6,613 nucleotides of DNA, taken from the NCBI GenBank assembly GCA_946621895.1, contig CAMOOZ010000237.1, forward strand, positions 1 through 6,613, read 5' to 3'. How positions within the stretch are numbered: the first letter of the stretch is position 1; every line of letters starts with the position of its first letter. The position numbers and the translations under genes are program-made. Under the pieces are notes generated by a model. It searched no databases and was not told where the DNA came from. It worked only from the letters and a program-made list of their open reading frames with translations. This stretch comes from an uncultured Lachnospiraceae bacterium. Lineage in GTDB: Bacteria; Bacillota_A; Clostridia; Lachnospirales; Lachnospiraceae. This document shows, piece after piece, positions 1 through 4,756 of the stretch.

Positions 1-199
1 CCACCCAGGGCACTCTGAAGAGCAGCTGTCTTTCCGGCGTCGTGATCCGCTCCAGCAGAGCGTCTCTTCTGTACTCCTCCTCGTGCGCTTCGATCACGAC
101 CCTCAAGGATTCCAGCACCTCCTTTACGGCCTGATGAAACTCGGGCTGAGCCGGGTTCTTCGCAACGACCAGTTCGTAGACCTCATCAACATACGACAT
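1..199 (-). CDS. gdhA: Glutamate dehydrogenase, N-terminal part (cut by window edge)
   Basis: The first 66 residues are visible, starting MSYVDEVYELVVAKNPAQPE and running to a FRVPW motif. This closely matches my memory of the N-terminal helices of hexameric bacterial glutamate dehydrogenases, where a PEF-hQAVKEVLESL segment is followed by ALLERhhxPER and FRVPW. The enzyme interconverts 2-oxoglutarate plus ammonia and glutamate, using NAD(P)H, in the cytoplasm. Family length is about 445 residues, so catalytic and coenzyme domains lie outside the window and the cofactor cannot be read here. The ATG at 199 is supported by an AGGAGG ribosome binding site 9 nt upstream. The gene lies 120 nt downstream of the SH3b gene on the same strand. 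No strong terminator or promoter is visible between them, so read-through is possible. Confidence 0.88.
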   Translation of the reverse strand, partial: MSYVDEVYELVVAKNPAQPEFHQAVKEVLESLRVVIEAHEEEYRRDALLERITTPERQLLFRVPWV

Positions 200-208
200 T
201 TTTTCATT

Positions 209-214
209 CCTCCT
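209..214 (-). promoter_or_regulatory. Ribosome binding site of gdhA
   Basis: On the minus strand this reads AGGAGG, a full Shine-Dalgarno match 9 nt before the ATG at 199. It decides the start of the glutamate dehydrogenase frame. Confidence 0.85.
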
Positions 215-234
215 CTCATGTAACATAGATGAAA

Positions 235-278
235 CGGGTCACAATGCGATGTAATGCTGTAATGCATCGCCGGACCCG
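235..278 (-). promoter_or_regulatory. Nested dyad with tandem 8-bp repeat in the gdhA leader
   Basis: Two inverted repeats are nested. The outer arms are CGGGTC (235-240) and GACCCG (273-278). The inner arms are GCGATG (246-251) and CATCGC (265-270). The inner loop area contains TGTAATGC twice in tandem (250-265). On the minus strand the structure ends with GACCCGTTTC, which is too T-poor for a convincing terminator. It could be a folded 5' leader, an operator, or a weak terminator of the upstream gene. I do not recognise it as a known riboswitch. Confidence 0.45.
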
Positions 279-319
279 CCATAAAACCGATAAAGCATGA
301 CCAGTGCCCGTACGGTTAC

Positions 320-1513
320 TTACTCTACAAATTCAGCCTTCACATAGGCCACTGCATTATTATAAAGGATCCTGCACCAGCCATCCGGCAGCCTTTCGAT
401 CAGCTGCAGCTCATCTCCTCCATGAGCCACGCCCAGCCGCTCGGAATTCTGATCCGCTGCAGCACGGATATTCACATTCTCCTTTGCCTTCACGGTCCCC
501 GTGACATCGGCGGCGCTGGCCGCCTCCACCTGGGGAAAGACCAGGAACTCCGTCTTCACAAAGGCCTCGCCATCCTCAAAGCTGATCTTGGACCAGCCGT
601 TGGGGCGGTTCTCCAGAACCGTCACCTCCTGATCCTGGGCCAGCTGACCCTTTCTGTCCGCCTCAATGCTGTCCGAGGTCCGGACATTTACCTTGGTGGA
701 GACTTTCGCGGCCCGGGGGAAGGTCATGGACTCTCCCTCCGAGGGAGTGTCTTCCCCCTCTCCGGCTGCTGCCTCCTGAGCGGCCCGCTCCTCTTCAAGC
801 CGTCTCTGTTCTTCCTCCTCCTGCACGATCATCTCGCCGACTCTTTCCTTCGTGATCACCTTCATGTCCTCAAGAAAATCATTCAGCTCGGCGTTGTTCG
901 CGATCAGGTCATTGTATTCCACTGCCACCCGGTTGTTCAGATCCTTCACATCCTGCTGCAGCGTGATCCCGGTGATATAGGCGTCCTCCGTTTCGGATAC
1001 ATTTCCCATCTGGATATAATAGCTTCCCTCCGGATCCTTGCAGATATAAAGCGTCCGCAGGCCGGGCACCAGATCCTCAAAGCCCTTAAAGCGGATATAG
1101 TTCAGCACATAGGCCACATAGGTGTCGGAGAGCAGGCCCTTCTTCACATAGATCTCCAGCTTCGGCACTTCCTCGATATATTCGCCGCTGACCTCGATCC
1201 GCTTGGCCTCCGTGTCATCCAGATCCCTGGCCAGCGTCCTGACCGTTTCCGCATCTCCCCTGCCGATCGCCTCAAAATAGGAGGTCACCAGCGCATCCAC
1301 GGCGGGATAGGTGTCTCTCTCCATCGGCACCTCCGGGATCTCTCCGGGCAGAATAGCCTCACCGGTCACACCCGTGGTGTCCTTTTGCTCTCCGTTTGCT
1401 CCCAGGGTAACAAAAACGATGATAATGATCAGACATGCAACAACCAGAACGGAAACGAGAGCTACAATGACATGACTTGAAAGCCATCCGGGAAAATTTT
1501 TCAGCTTTTCCAT
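320..1513 (-). CDS. Membrane-anchored protein with two SH3b domains
   Basis: From the start chosen here the protein has 397 residues. A short cytoplasmic N-terminus precedes one transmembrane helix (about residues 14-38). An extracytoplasmic region of about residues 66-180 (YPAVDALVTSYFEAIGRGDA) resembles NTF2-like folds. A Glu/Arg-rich, probably coiled segment (225-250) is followed by an acidic linker and two bacterial SH3 domains (about 271-324 and 341-397). Both SH3 domains carry the VNVR/VNIR, NGW/DGW and AFVK/AYVK signatures. SH3b domains commonly bind peptidoglycan or wall peptides, so a role at the envelope is likely, but no catalytic domain is seen. The start at 1513 has GGAAG 5 nt upstream. 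An in-frame ATG at 1585 adds 24 Lys/Glu/Gln-rich residues, but its upstream bases are the tRNA and offer no ribosome binding site. Longer readings from a TTG at 1663 run through the tRNA and are artefacts. Gene identity is sure, start less so. Confidence 0.85.
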   Translation of the reverse strand: MEKLKNFPGWLSSHVIVALVSVLVVACLIIIIVFVTLGANGEQKDTTGVTGEAILPGEIPEVPMERDTYPAVDALVTSYFEAIGRGDAETVRTLARDLDDTEAKRIEVSGEYIEEVPKLEIYVKKGLLSDTYVAYVLNYIRFKGFEDLVPGLRTLYICKDPEGSYYIQMGNVSETEDAYITGITLQQDVKDLNNRVAVEYNDLIANNAELNDFLEDMKVITKERVGEMIVQEEEEQRRLEEERAAQEAAAGEGEDTPSEGESMTFPRAAKVSTKVNVRTSDSIEADRKGQLAQDQEVTVLENRPNGWSKISFEDGEAFVKTEFLVFPQVEAASAADVTGTVKAKENVNIRAAADQNSERLGVAHGGDELQLIERLPDGWCRILYNNAVAYVKAEFVE

Positions 1514-1587
1514 AATGACTTCCGTGCCTTCTCTGGCTCTCTGCTTCTGCGGCTTCTTTTCCTGATTTTCTTCCTGCAGTTCCATAA

Positions 1588-1659
1588 TGCACTCGGCGGG
1601 AATCGAACCCACATTAACGGCGTCGGAGGCCGTCGTTCTATCCGTTAGACTACGAGTGC
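1588..1659 (-). tRNA. tRNA-Arg(CCG)
   Basis: A 72-nt cloverleaf can be folded by hand. The acceptor arms GCACTCG and CGAGTGC pair fully, with discriminator A. The anticodon stem ACGGC/GCCGT encloses loop CTCCGAC, giving anticodon CCG, which reads Arg CGG. The T arm GTGGG-TTCGATT-CCCGC is canonical. The D arm GTCT/GAAC with loop AACGGATA has one C-A mismatch and one U-G pair. The 3' CCA is not encoded (ATT follows the discriminator), so it must be added after processing. A consensus promoter lies 40 nt upstream. There is no terminator before the SH3b gene, whose start is 74 nt downstream, so the two are probably on one primary transcript. Confidence 0.95.
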
Positions 1660-1671
1660 CCAAGTGATTTT

Positions 1672-1696
1672 GAAACGCTTTTTCACAGCGCGTTTC
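1672..1696 (-). promoter_or_regulatory. Inverted repeat at the tRNA transcript 5' end
   Basis: Arms GAAACGC (1672-1678) and GCGTTTC (1690-1696) are perfect 7-bp inverted repeats separated by 11 nt. They lie directly downstream of the -10 box at 1699-1704, so they cover the expected transcription start and the pre-tRNA leader. They may form a leader hairpin removed by RNase P or be an operator. Both are inferences. Confidence 0.45.
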
Positions 1697-1698
1697 CT

Positions 1699-1727
1699 AT
1701 AATACGACAGGGATCAAGGCTTGTCAA
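1699..1727 (-). promoter_or_regulatory. Consensus housekeeping promoter for tRNA-Arg and the SH3b gene
   Basis: On the minus strand the -35 box is TTGACA (1722-1727), a perfect match. The spacer is 17 bp and the -10 box is TATTAT (1699-1704). Transcription should start near 1690-1693, about 32 nt before the tRNA. An AT-rich stretch upstream could act as an UP element. This is the strongest promoter in the window, as expected for a stable RNA gene. Confidence 0.88.
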
Positions 1728-1728
1728 G

Positions 1729-1744
1729 CAAATTTGTTAACAAA
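1729..1744. repeat. Two overlapping palindromes upstream of the tRNA promoter
   Basis: CAAATTTG (1729-1736) and TTTGTTAACAAA (1733-1744) are perfect palindromes sharing four bases. They begin two bases upstream of the -35 box. They may be an operator, or simply AT-rich UP-element sequence that happens to be symmetrical. Confidence 0.4.
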
Positions 1745-1773
1745 CTATTACGCTATTATTGCTTTTTGTAATA

Positions 1774-1802
1774 AAGAAGCCGGATCGGGGATCCGGCTTC
1801 TT
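1774..1802 (-). terminator. Rho-independent terminator of sigI-rsgI
   Basis: A perfect 13-bp stem (AAGAAGCCGGATC against GATCCGGCTTCTT) closes a 3-nt loop. On the minus strand the 3' arm runs into CTTCTTTATTAC, a moderate T-rich tail. It lies 28 nt beyond the rsgI stop and separates that unit from the tRNA promoter. Confidence 0.78.
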
Positions 1803-1829
1803 CGCAAGGAGGGATATATAAAACAGATG

Positions 1830-3452
1830 TTATTGTTGTTCAACAGGATTCTCGATGATCTCTTCCGCCGGCTGCGCCGCTTCTGCCTGTATTTCCACCG
1901 AAACCGGTGTTTCTTCTGCCGCGCCGGACTGATCCTCGCCGGCAGCGGTACCGCCGCTTTCTTCACCGGCGGAGGTGCCGCCGCTTTCCTCGCTGGCAGA
2001 GCCGCCGCTCTCTGAATGACCGCCCTCGGCACCGCTATGTTCTTCCGTGCCGCCGGAGCCGGATTCCTGGGTGGAGCCTTCCCCTCCCTCTTCGGGAGCA
2101 GAAGGCGCAGCGCCGCCCTCTCCTCCTTCTCCGGTCCCGGCGCTTTCACCGGTTCCGGGCTGGGCCGCCTCCGATCCGCCTGTCCCCGGGGTATCGGTCT
2201 GACCCTCGCCGCCGTTTTCTCCGCTTCCGCTGCCGCCGCTGTTCTCCTGCGTGTCCCCGGTGCCGCCTTCCTGAGAGGCTTCTCCGGAAGCTGCTTCAGC
2301 GGAGGATGATCCGCCGGAAGAAGAGCTGCTGTCGCCGGAGGTCGAACTGCTGCCGCCGGAAGCCTGGCCGGATTCGTTCTCCCCGGATTCATCCGCAATT
2401 GCGGGCCCCGAGCTTCCTCCGCTTCTTCCCGAGGAGGAGGAAGAGGAAGAGCCTGAGCTTCCGCTTCCGCTGTCATTCGCCACGGCTGGCCCGCCGGAGA
2501 CCCTGGGCTTCTTTCTTTCCGGCGCGGCGCTCTCGCCGGAAGAAGAGCTGCTCTCTTCATTCACGACAGGAACGGGATTTTCCACGCCCGGCACCGGTTT
2601 TTTCTGCGGCACCGCCGCAGCCGCGGCTTCCGCTTCTTTTTCCTCTTCCTGCGCCTCCGCGCTTTCTGCGGCGGAAGGCTTTATCGTTCTGGCCCGTGTG
2701 GCGGCTTCAATATCCGCCACGGACCTGTTCAGCCATTCTTCTTCATCAAAATCCTCATCCTCCGGTATCGCCTCATTCAGCTGTCTGGTCAGATAAAGCT
2801 TTCCGGGGCTGATCCCTCTTCTGGCGGCGGCTTCCATCACATCCTCTTCCACCTCCAGCACATCCATATGGACACTGGCATTTGTCTGGTTTTCATTCCA
2901 GCTCTCCGCCCGGGAAAGCACCTGCGCCTTGATCCGGTCCGCATTTTCCGCAAAGGCGCTGGAAACGGTGATGACCAGCGTCGTGTCCCCGCCGTTCAGA
3001 TAATCCGCCTTCCGGAGCGCATCCAGCGTCAGCTCCATCGCATCATCGATTCCCCTGCCCTGAACCTCGCCGATCAGCTCCTCCCTGAGCTCCACTCCAT
3101 CGCCGTTATAGGCATCCAGCGCGATCACCCGGTCAAACGCATTTACCGTATACCGAAGAGAGGGGTTTACATCCATCGTCATAATGGAACAGGGCGCTCC
3201 GTTTACGGTGATCAGGCCCGTCCCCAGGATCAGCACCAGCACCGCTGCCGCCTGCCTGGCCATCTTCAGGCCGGAGAAGAACCTCCGCCCTGTCTCCGGC
3301 TTCTTCCGTTTCCTTTCCTCAAACTGCACAAGCTCGGGAAGCTCAAGGATCTGGCCCGGCTGATAGCCCTCATTCTCTATGATCCGCATTCCTCCGCCCT
3401 TTTCCAGGACGGATGCTTCTTTTCCCCTTACCGCTAATACTACTGCCTGCAT
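1830..3452 (-). CDS. rsgI: RsgI-type membrane anti-sigma factor with a long disordered extracellular tail
   Basis: The 540-residue protein has the RsgI layout. A cytoplasmic RsgI_N domain (about 1-45, MQAVVLAVRGKEASVLEKGG, then GYQPGQILEL) binds the sigma factor. A basic segment and one transmembrane helix (about 68-85) follow. The conserved extracellular domain (about 88-215) contains DVNPSLRY; in RsgI proteins the Asn-Pro bond of this motif (here N96-P97) is the reported autocleavage site. Residues from about 255 onward are low-complexity Ser/Gly/Glu/Ala with almost no hydrophobic residues and no visible carbohydrate-binding module, unlike many cellulolytic-clostridial RsgI proteins. A disordered extracellular tail in Bacillus subtilis RsgI has been linked to sensing cell-wall state, so a similar role is inferred. 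The start is fixed by an in-frame TAA four codons upstream and an AAGGG site 6 nt before the ATG. It follows sigI by 89 nt. Confidence 0.92.
   Translation of the reverse strand: MQAVVLAVRGKEASVLEKGGGMRIIENEGYQPGQILELPELVQFEERKRKKPETGRRFFSGLKMARQAAAVLVLILGTGLITVNGAPCSIMTMDVNPSLRYTVNAFDRVIALDAYNGDGVELREELIGEVQGRGIDDAMELTLDALRKADYLNGGDTTLVITVSSAFAENADRIKAQVLSRAESWNENQTNASVHMDVLEVEEDVMEAAARRGISPGKLYLTRQLNEAIPEDEDFDEEEWLNRSVADIEAATRARTIKPSAAESAEAQEEEKEAEAAAAAVPQKKPVPGVENPVPVVNEESSSSSGESAAPERKKPRVSGGPAVANDSGSGSSGSSSSSSSGRSGGSSGPAIADESGENESGQASGGSSSTSGDSSSSSGGSSSAEAASGEASQEGGTGDTQENSGGSGSGENGGEGQTDTPGTGGSEAAQPGTGESAGTGEGGEGGAAPSAPEEGGEGSTQESGSGGTEEHSGAEGGHSESGGSASEESGGTSAGEESGGTAAGEDQSGAAEETPVSVEIQAEAAQPAEEIIENPVEQQ
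1938..1991 (-). repeat. Two tandem 27-bp coding repeats in the rsgI tail
   Basis: The DNA encodes EESGGTSAG followed by EESGGTAAG (residues 488-505), two nearly identical nine-residue units. This is the clearest exact repeat in the low-complexity tail and suggests the tail grows and shrinks by slippage or unequal recombination. Confidence 0.6.
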
Positions 3453-3502
3453 GACACACCCTTATGATTTGCCTCATTTCATCCCCATCATAGCCTGGAT
3501 AT

Positions 3503-3543
3503 GAAAAAGCTGCGCGTGGCTTCACTTTGCTCGCTGCTTTTTC
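3503..3543 (-). terminator. Attenuator-like hairpin between sigI and rsgI
   Basis: Arms GAAAAAGC (3503-3510) and GCTTTTTC (3536-3543) pair perfectly. After one mismatch an inner GCG/CGC pairs as well (3512-3514 with 3532-3534), leaving a 17-nt loop. On the minus strand the 3' arm is GCTTTTTC, so it resembles a weak A-tract/U-tract terminator. Its first arm overlaps the last two bases of sigI. It could lower rsgI expression relative to sigI or mark a processing site. Confidence 0.42.
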
Positions 3544-4264
3544 ACGCTTTTCCCGTGTAAGGAAGGTATTCCTTCAGGCCGGGATAATCCCCGCCCAAAA
3601 TGACCGCCGCCGCGATCAGATATTTCCTGTGCCTGTCCAGAAGCTTTCTGGAAACCCACAGTCGGGAGAGCACCTGCTTTACAGGGAAATTCCCGGTCCG
3701 CTTCAGCTCTGCCGTCAGCGGAGGGGGCTGAAAAAAGGCCTTCAGCACATCTCCGCAGCTTTTCTTTGTCTTTTCCGATTTCGGCGCGTATTCCGCCAGT
3801 GAGAAAAAATCGATCTCAAAGCCGGAAAGCTCACCGGAAAGGGCCTCGATCTCATCCGCCAGCCCTCTGTCGATGGTAACGGCTGTTTTGGAAGCGATCT
3901 CCTGGGTGATCCCGAGATCCTCTTCCGCGTCATCCGGATTTCCGCCAAAGGCATCCGGCCTGACCAGAAGCTCCTTTGCCGCCTTCCCCTGACTGCGGTA
4001 GTAATCATAGGTCCTGCTCTGGATCACCACCGCCGCGTAGCTCCAGAAATTCCCTTTTTCAAAAGAATAACGGGTAAGCGCCTCGTTTACCGCCAGAAGA
4101 GCCACCGACCATTCGTCGTCACTCATCGTGATGCTCTTCCCCAGGATCTTCCTGGTCAGTCTCAGAATATGCTGCTGCTCCTGCGAGAGGAAAGCATCCC
4201 TTAACCGGGGATCTCCTGCCGCCTCTATCGCTCTGCGATTTTCCTTTTGCCGCTCCTCTTCCAT
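3542..4264 (-). CDS. sigI: RNA polymerase sigma factor of the SigI family
   Basis: The protein has 240 residues, normal for SigI. Residues 22-95 form the sigma-2-like core-binding region, with the family signature SDDEWSVALLAVNEAL (48-63) and FEKGNFWSYAAVVIQSRTYDY (68-88). The C-terminal DNA-binding domain (about 165-235) contains LKRTGNFPVKQVLSRLWVS and RHRKYLIAAAVILGGDYP, typical of SigI rather than ECF sigma factors. SigI directs transcription of heat-shock and wall genes in Bacillus and of polysaccharide-degradation genes in some clostridia. The regulon here is unknown. The ATG at 4264 has AGAGG about 6 nt upstream. The cognate anti-sigma gene follows directly, the standard sigI-rsgI order. 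A strongly repetitive leader lies just upstream and may carry its regulation. Confidence 0.93.
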   Translation of the reverse strand: MEEERQKENRRAIEAAGDPRLRDAFLSQEQQHILRLTRKILGKSITMSDDEWSVALLAVNEALTRYSFEKGNFWSYAAVVIQSRTYDYYRSQGKAAKELLVRPDAFGGNPDDAEEDLGITQEIASKTAVTIDRGLADEIEALSGELSGFEIDFFSLAEYAPKSEKTKKSCGDVLKAFFQPPPLTAELKRTGNFPVKQVLSRLWVSRKLLDRHRKYLIAAAVILGGDYPGLKEYLPYTGKA

Positions 4265-4298
4265 TGATTCCTCTTAAGGCTTAAGTCTCCTCGATGCG

Positions 4299-4370
4299 GA
4301 ACTGAAGTGTTCCGAAAGAACCGGATGGTTCCAAAGAACTGAGAGGTTTCAAAGAACCGAATGATTCTTT
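4299..4370 (-). repeat. Four tandem 18-19 bp dyad units in front of sigI
   Basis: On the plus strand GAAC starts at 4299, 4318, 4336 and 4354, giving periods of 19, 18 and 18 bp. Each unit carries a second arm, GTTC, GTTC, GTTTC and ATTC respectively, after about six bases. Every unit is therefore a small dyad of the type GAAC-N6-GTTC. Neighbouring units can also pair as GTTC-CAAA-GAAC, so the array has two mutually exclusive hairpin registers. It ends 35 nt before the sigI start, so it lies in the probable 5' leader or operator region. Confidence 0.7.
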
Positions 4371-4384
4371 ATGCCCCTGATTCT

Positions 4385-4390
4385 ATCATA
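4385..4390 (-). promoter_or_regulatory. Possible -10 box for sigI
   Basis: The minus strand reads TATGAT, a 5 of 6 match to the housekeeping -10, within an AT-rich stretch 120 nt upstream of sigI. No good -35 box is found 16-18 bp upstream (about GTAGCT). It could depend on an activator or be fortuitous. If it is real, the tandem dyad array lies inside the transcribed leader. Confidence 0.35.
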
Positions 4391-4431
4391 ATTCGGAAGG
4401 GGAGTACAGCTACAGCATCTCTGTCTGACAG

Positions 4432-4535
4432 GTAATACGGCTGCAGCGCTGCGGAAAGAGGGGTAAGGACAGAAAAAACCGCCGAAAAAAACTTTTTCCC
4501 CTACCCCTTTTTTGGAGATTATTCCTCCGTATTAC
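4432..4535. repeat. Nested mirror-image inverted repeat
   Basis: The outer arms GTAATACGG (4432-4440) and CCGTATTAC (4527-4535) pair perfectly over 9 bp. The inner arms AAAGAGGGGTA (4455-4465) and TACCCCTTTTT (4502-4512) pair over 11 bp with one G-T. The arms are nearly equidistant on both sides (14 and 14 nt between outer and inner arms), so the element is symmetrical. The inner stem with its T6 run looks like a terminator on the plus strand and, with CTCTTT, a weaker one on the minus strand. A 10-bp palindrome, GCAGCGCTGC (4443-4452), sits in the left arm. Confidence 0.6.
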
Positions 4536-4558
4536 AGACATAGAAAAGAAAAGGGAGA

Positions 4559-4597
4559 TGTCCGGCAGGCCGGTCGAAAAGTCCGGCTGGCTGGACA
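4559..4597. repeat. Strong GC-rich hairpin of unknown role
   Basis: TGTCCGGCAGGCCGG (4559-4573) can pair with CCGGCTGGCTGGACA (4583-4597) over 15 positions, with a single A-G mismatch and two G-T pairs, closing a 9-nt loop TCGAAAAGT. There is no T-run after either arm, so it is not a standard terminator. It may be part of a structured RNA, or a transcript-stabilising 3' stem. Confidence 0.5.
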
Positions 4598-4655
4598 CAG
4601 CGGAAAGGGAAAGGGAGATCCAGGAATAGAGCTTCCGCAAAATCGGATAAGGCAG

Positions 4656-4685
4656 AAGATCCGGGCTGAAAACGGCCCGGATCTT
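4656..4685. terminator. Terminator-like hairpin downstream of the lipoprotein gene
   Basis: A perfect 11-bp stem, AAGATCCGGGC (4656-4666) with GCCCGGATCTT (4675-4685), closes an 8-nt loop. It lies about 70 nt past the stop of the solute-binding protein gene, where its terminator is expected. The T-run is, however, better on the plus strand (CTTTTG) than on the minus strand (CTTCTGCC). It may act in both directions or end an unseen plus-strand small RNA. Confidence 0.6.
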
Positions 4686-4756
4686 TTGCGTAATACAGGA
4701 AACCTGTTATTTGCTTTGTCTATGTACGATGATCGCTGCAGGCAGGCTGTGTTTCC

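Larger units (their letters stand above)
4265..4756. other. Structured, gene-free region between the lipoprotein gene and sigI
   Basis: I find no convincing gene in these roughly 490 bases. Two open frames cross it (minus 4640-4410; plus 4512-4928), but their proteins have no recognisable domain and follow purine- or pyrimidine-rich tracts and hairpin arms. Along the minus strand the region holds a terminator-like hairpin (4685-4656), a GC-rich hairpin (4597-4559), a nested inverted repeat (4535-4432), a possible -10 box (4390-4385) and four tandem dyads (4370-4299). GTAATAC recurs at 4432, on the opposite strand at 4535, and at 4690. A small RNA is possible; I do not recognise 6S RNA, RNase P RNA, SRP RNA or tmRNA. 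Confidence 0.6.

Noticed and set aside
422..1480. Long plus-strand open frame (352 codons) opposite the SH3b gene.
   Set aside because: It mirrors the minus-strand gene, has no recognisable domain and is His/Leu/Arg-rich, as expected from an antisense frame of GC-rich DNA.
1588..1659. The tRNA as an integration (att) site.
   Set aside because: No integrase, no repeat of the tRNA 3' end elsewhere in the window, and normal chromosomal genes on both sides.
1514..1663. Extension of the SH3b reading frame through the tRNA to a TTG at 1663.
   Set aside because: The first 25 codons are the tRNA-Arg gene itself read as protein. The cloverleaf and promoter explain this DNA fully.
1748..2812. Arg/Pro-rich frames on both strands over the rsgI tail.
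   Set aside because: They are alternative readings of the Ser/Gly/Glu-codon repeats. Only the rsgI frame continues from a recognisable domain structure.
4299..4370. Reading the tandem repeats before sigI as a small CRISPR array.
   Set aside because: Units are only 18-19 bp, contiguous, with no unique spacers and no cas genes nearby.
4371..4410. A SigI-type promoter (C-rich -35, CGAA -10) directly upstream of sigI at CTCCCCTTCCGAA.
   Set aside because: The two boxes are only a few bases apart on the minus strand, too close for a promoter. Autoregulation by SigI therefore cannot be shown here.
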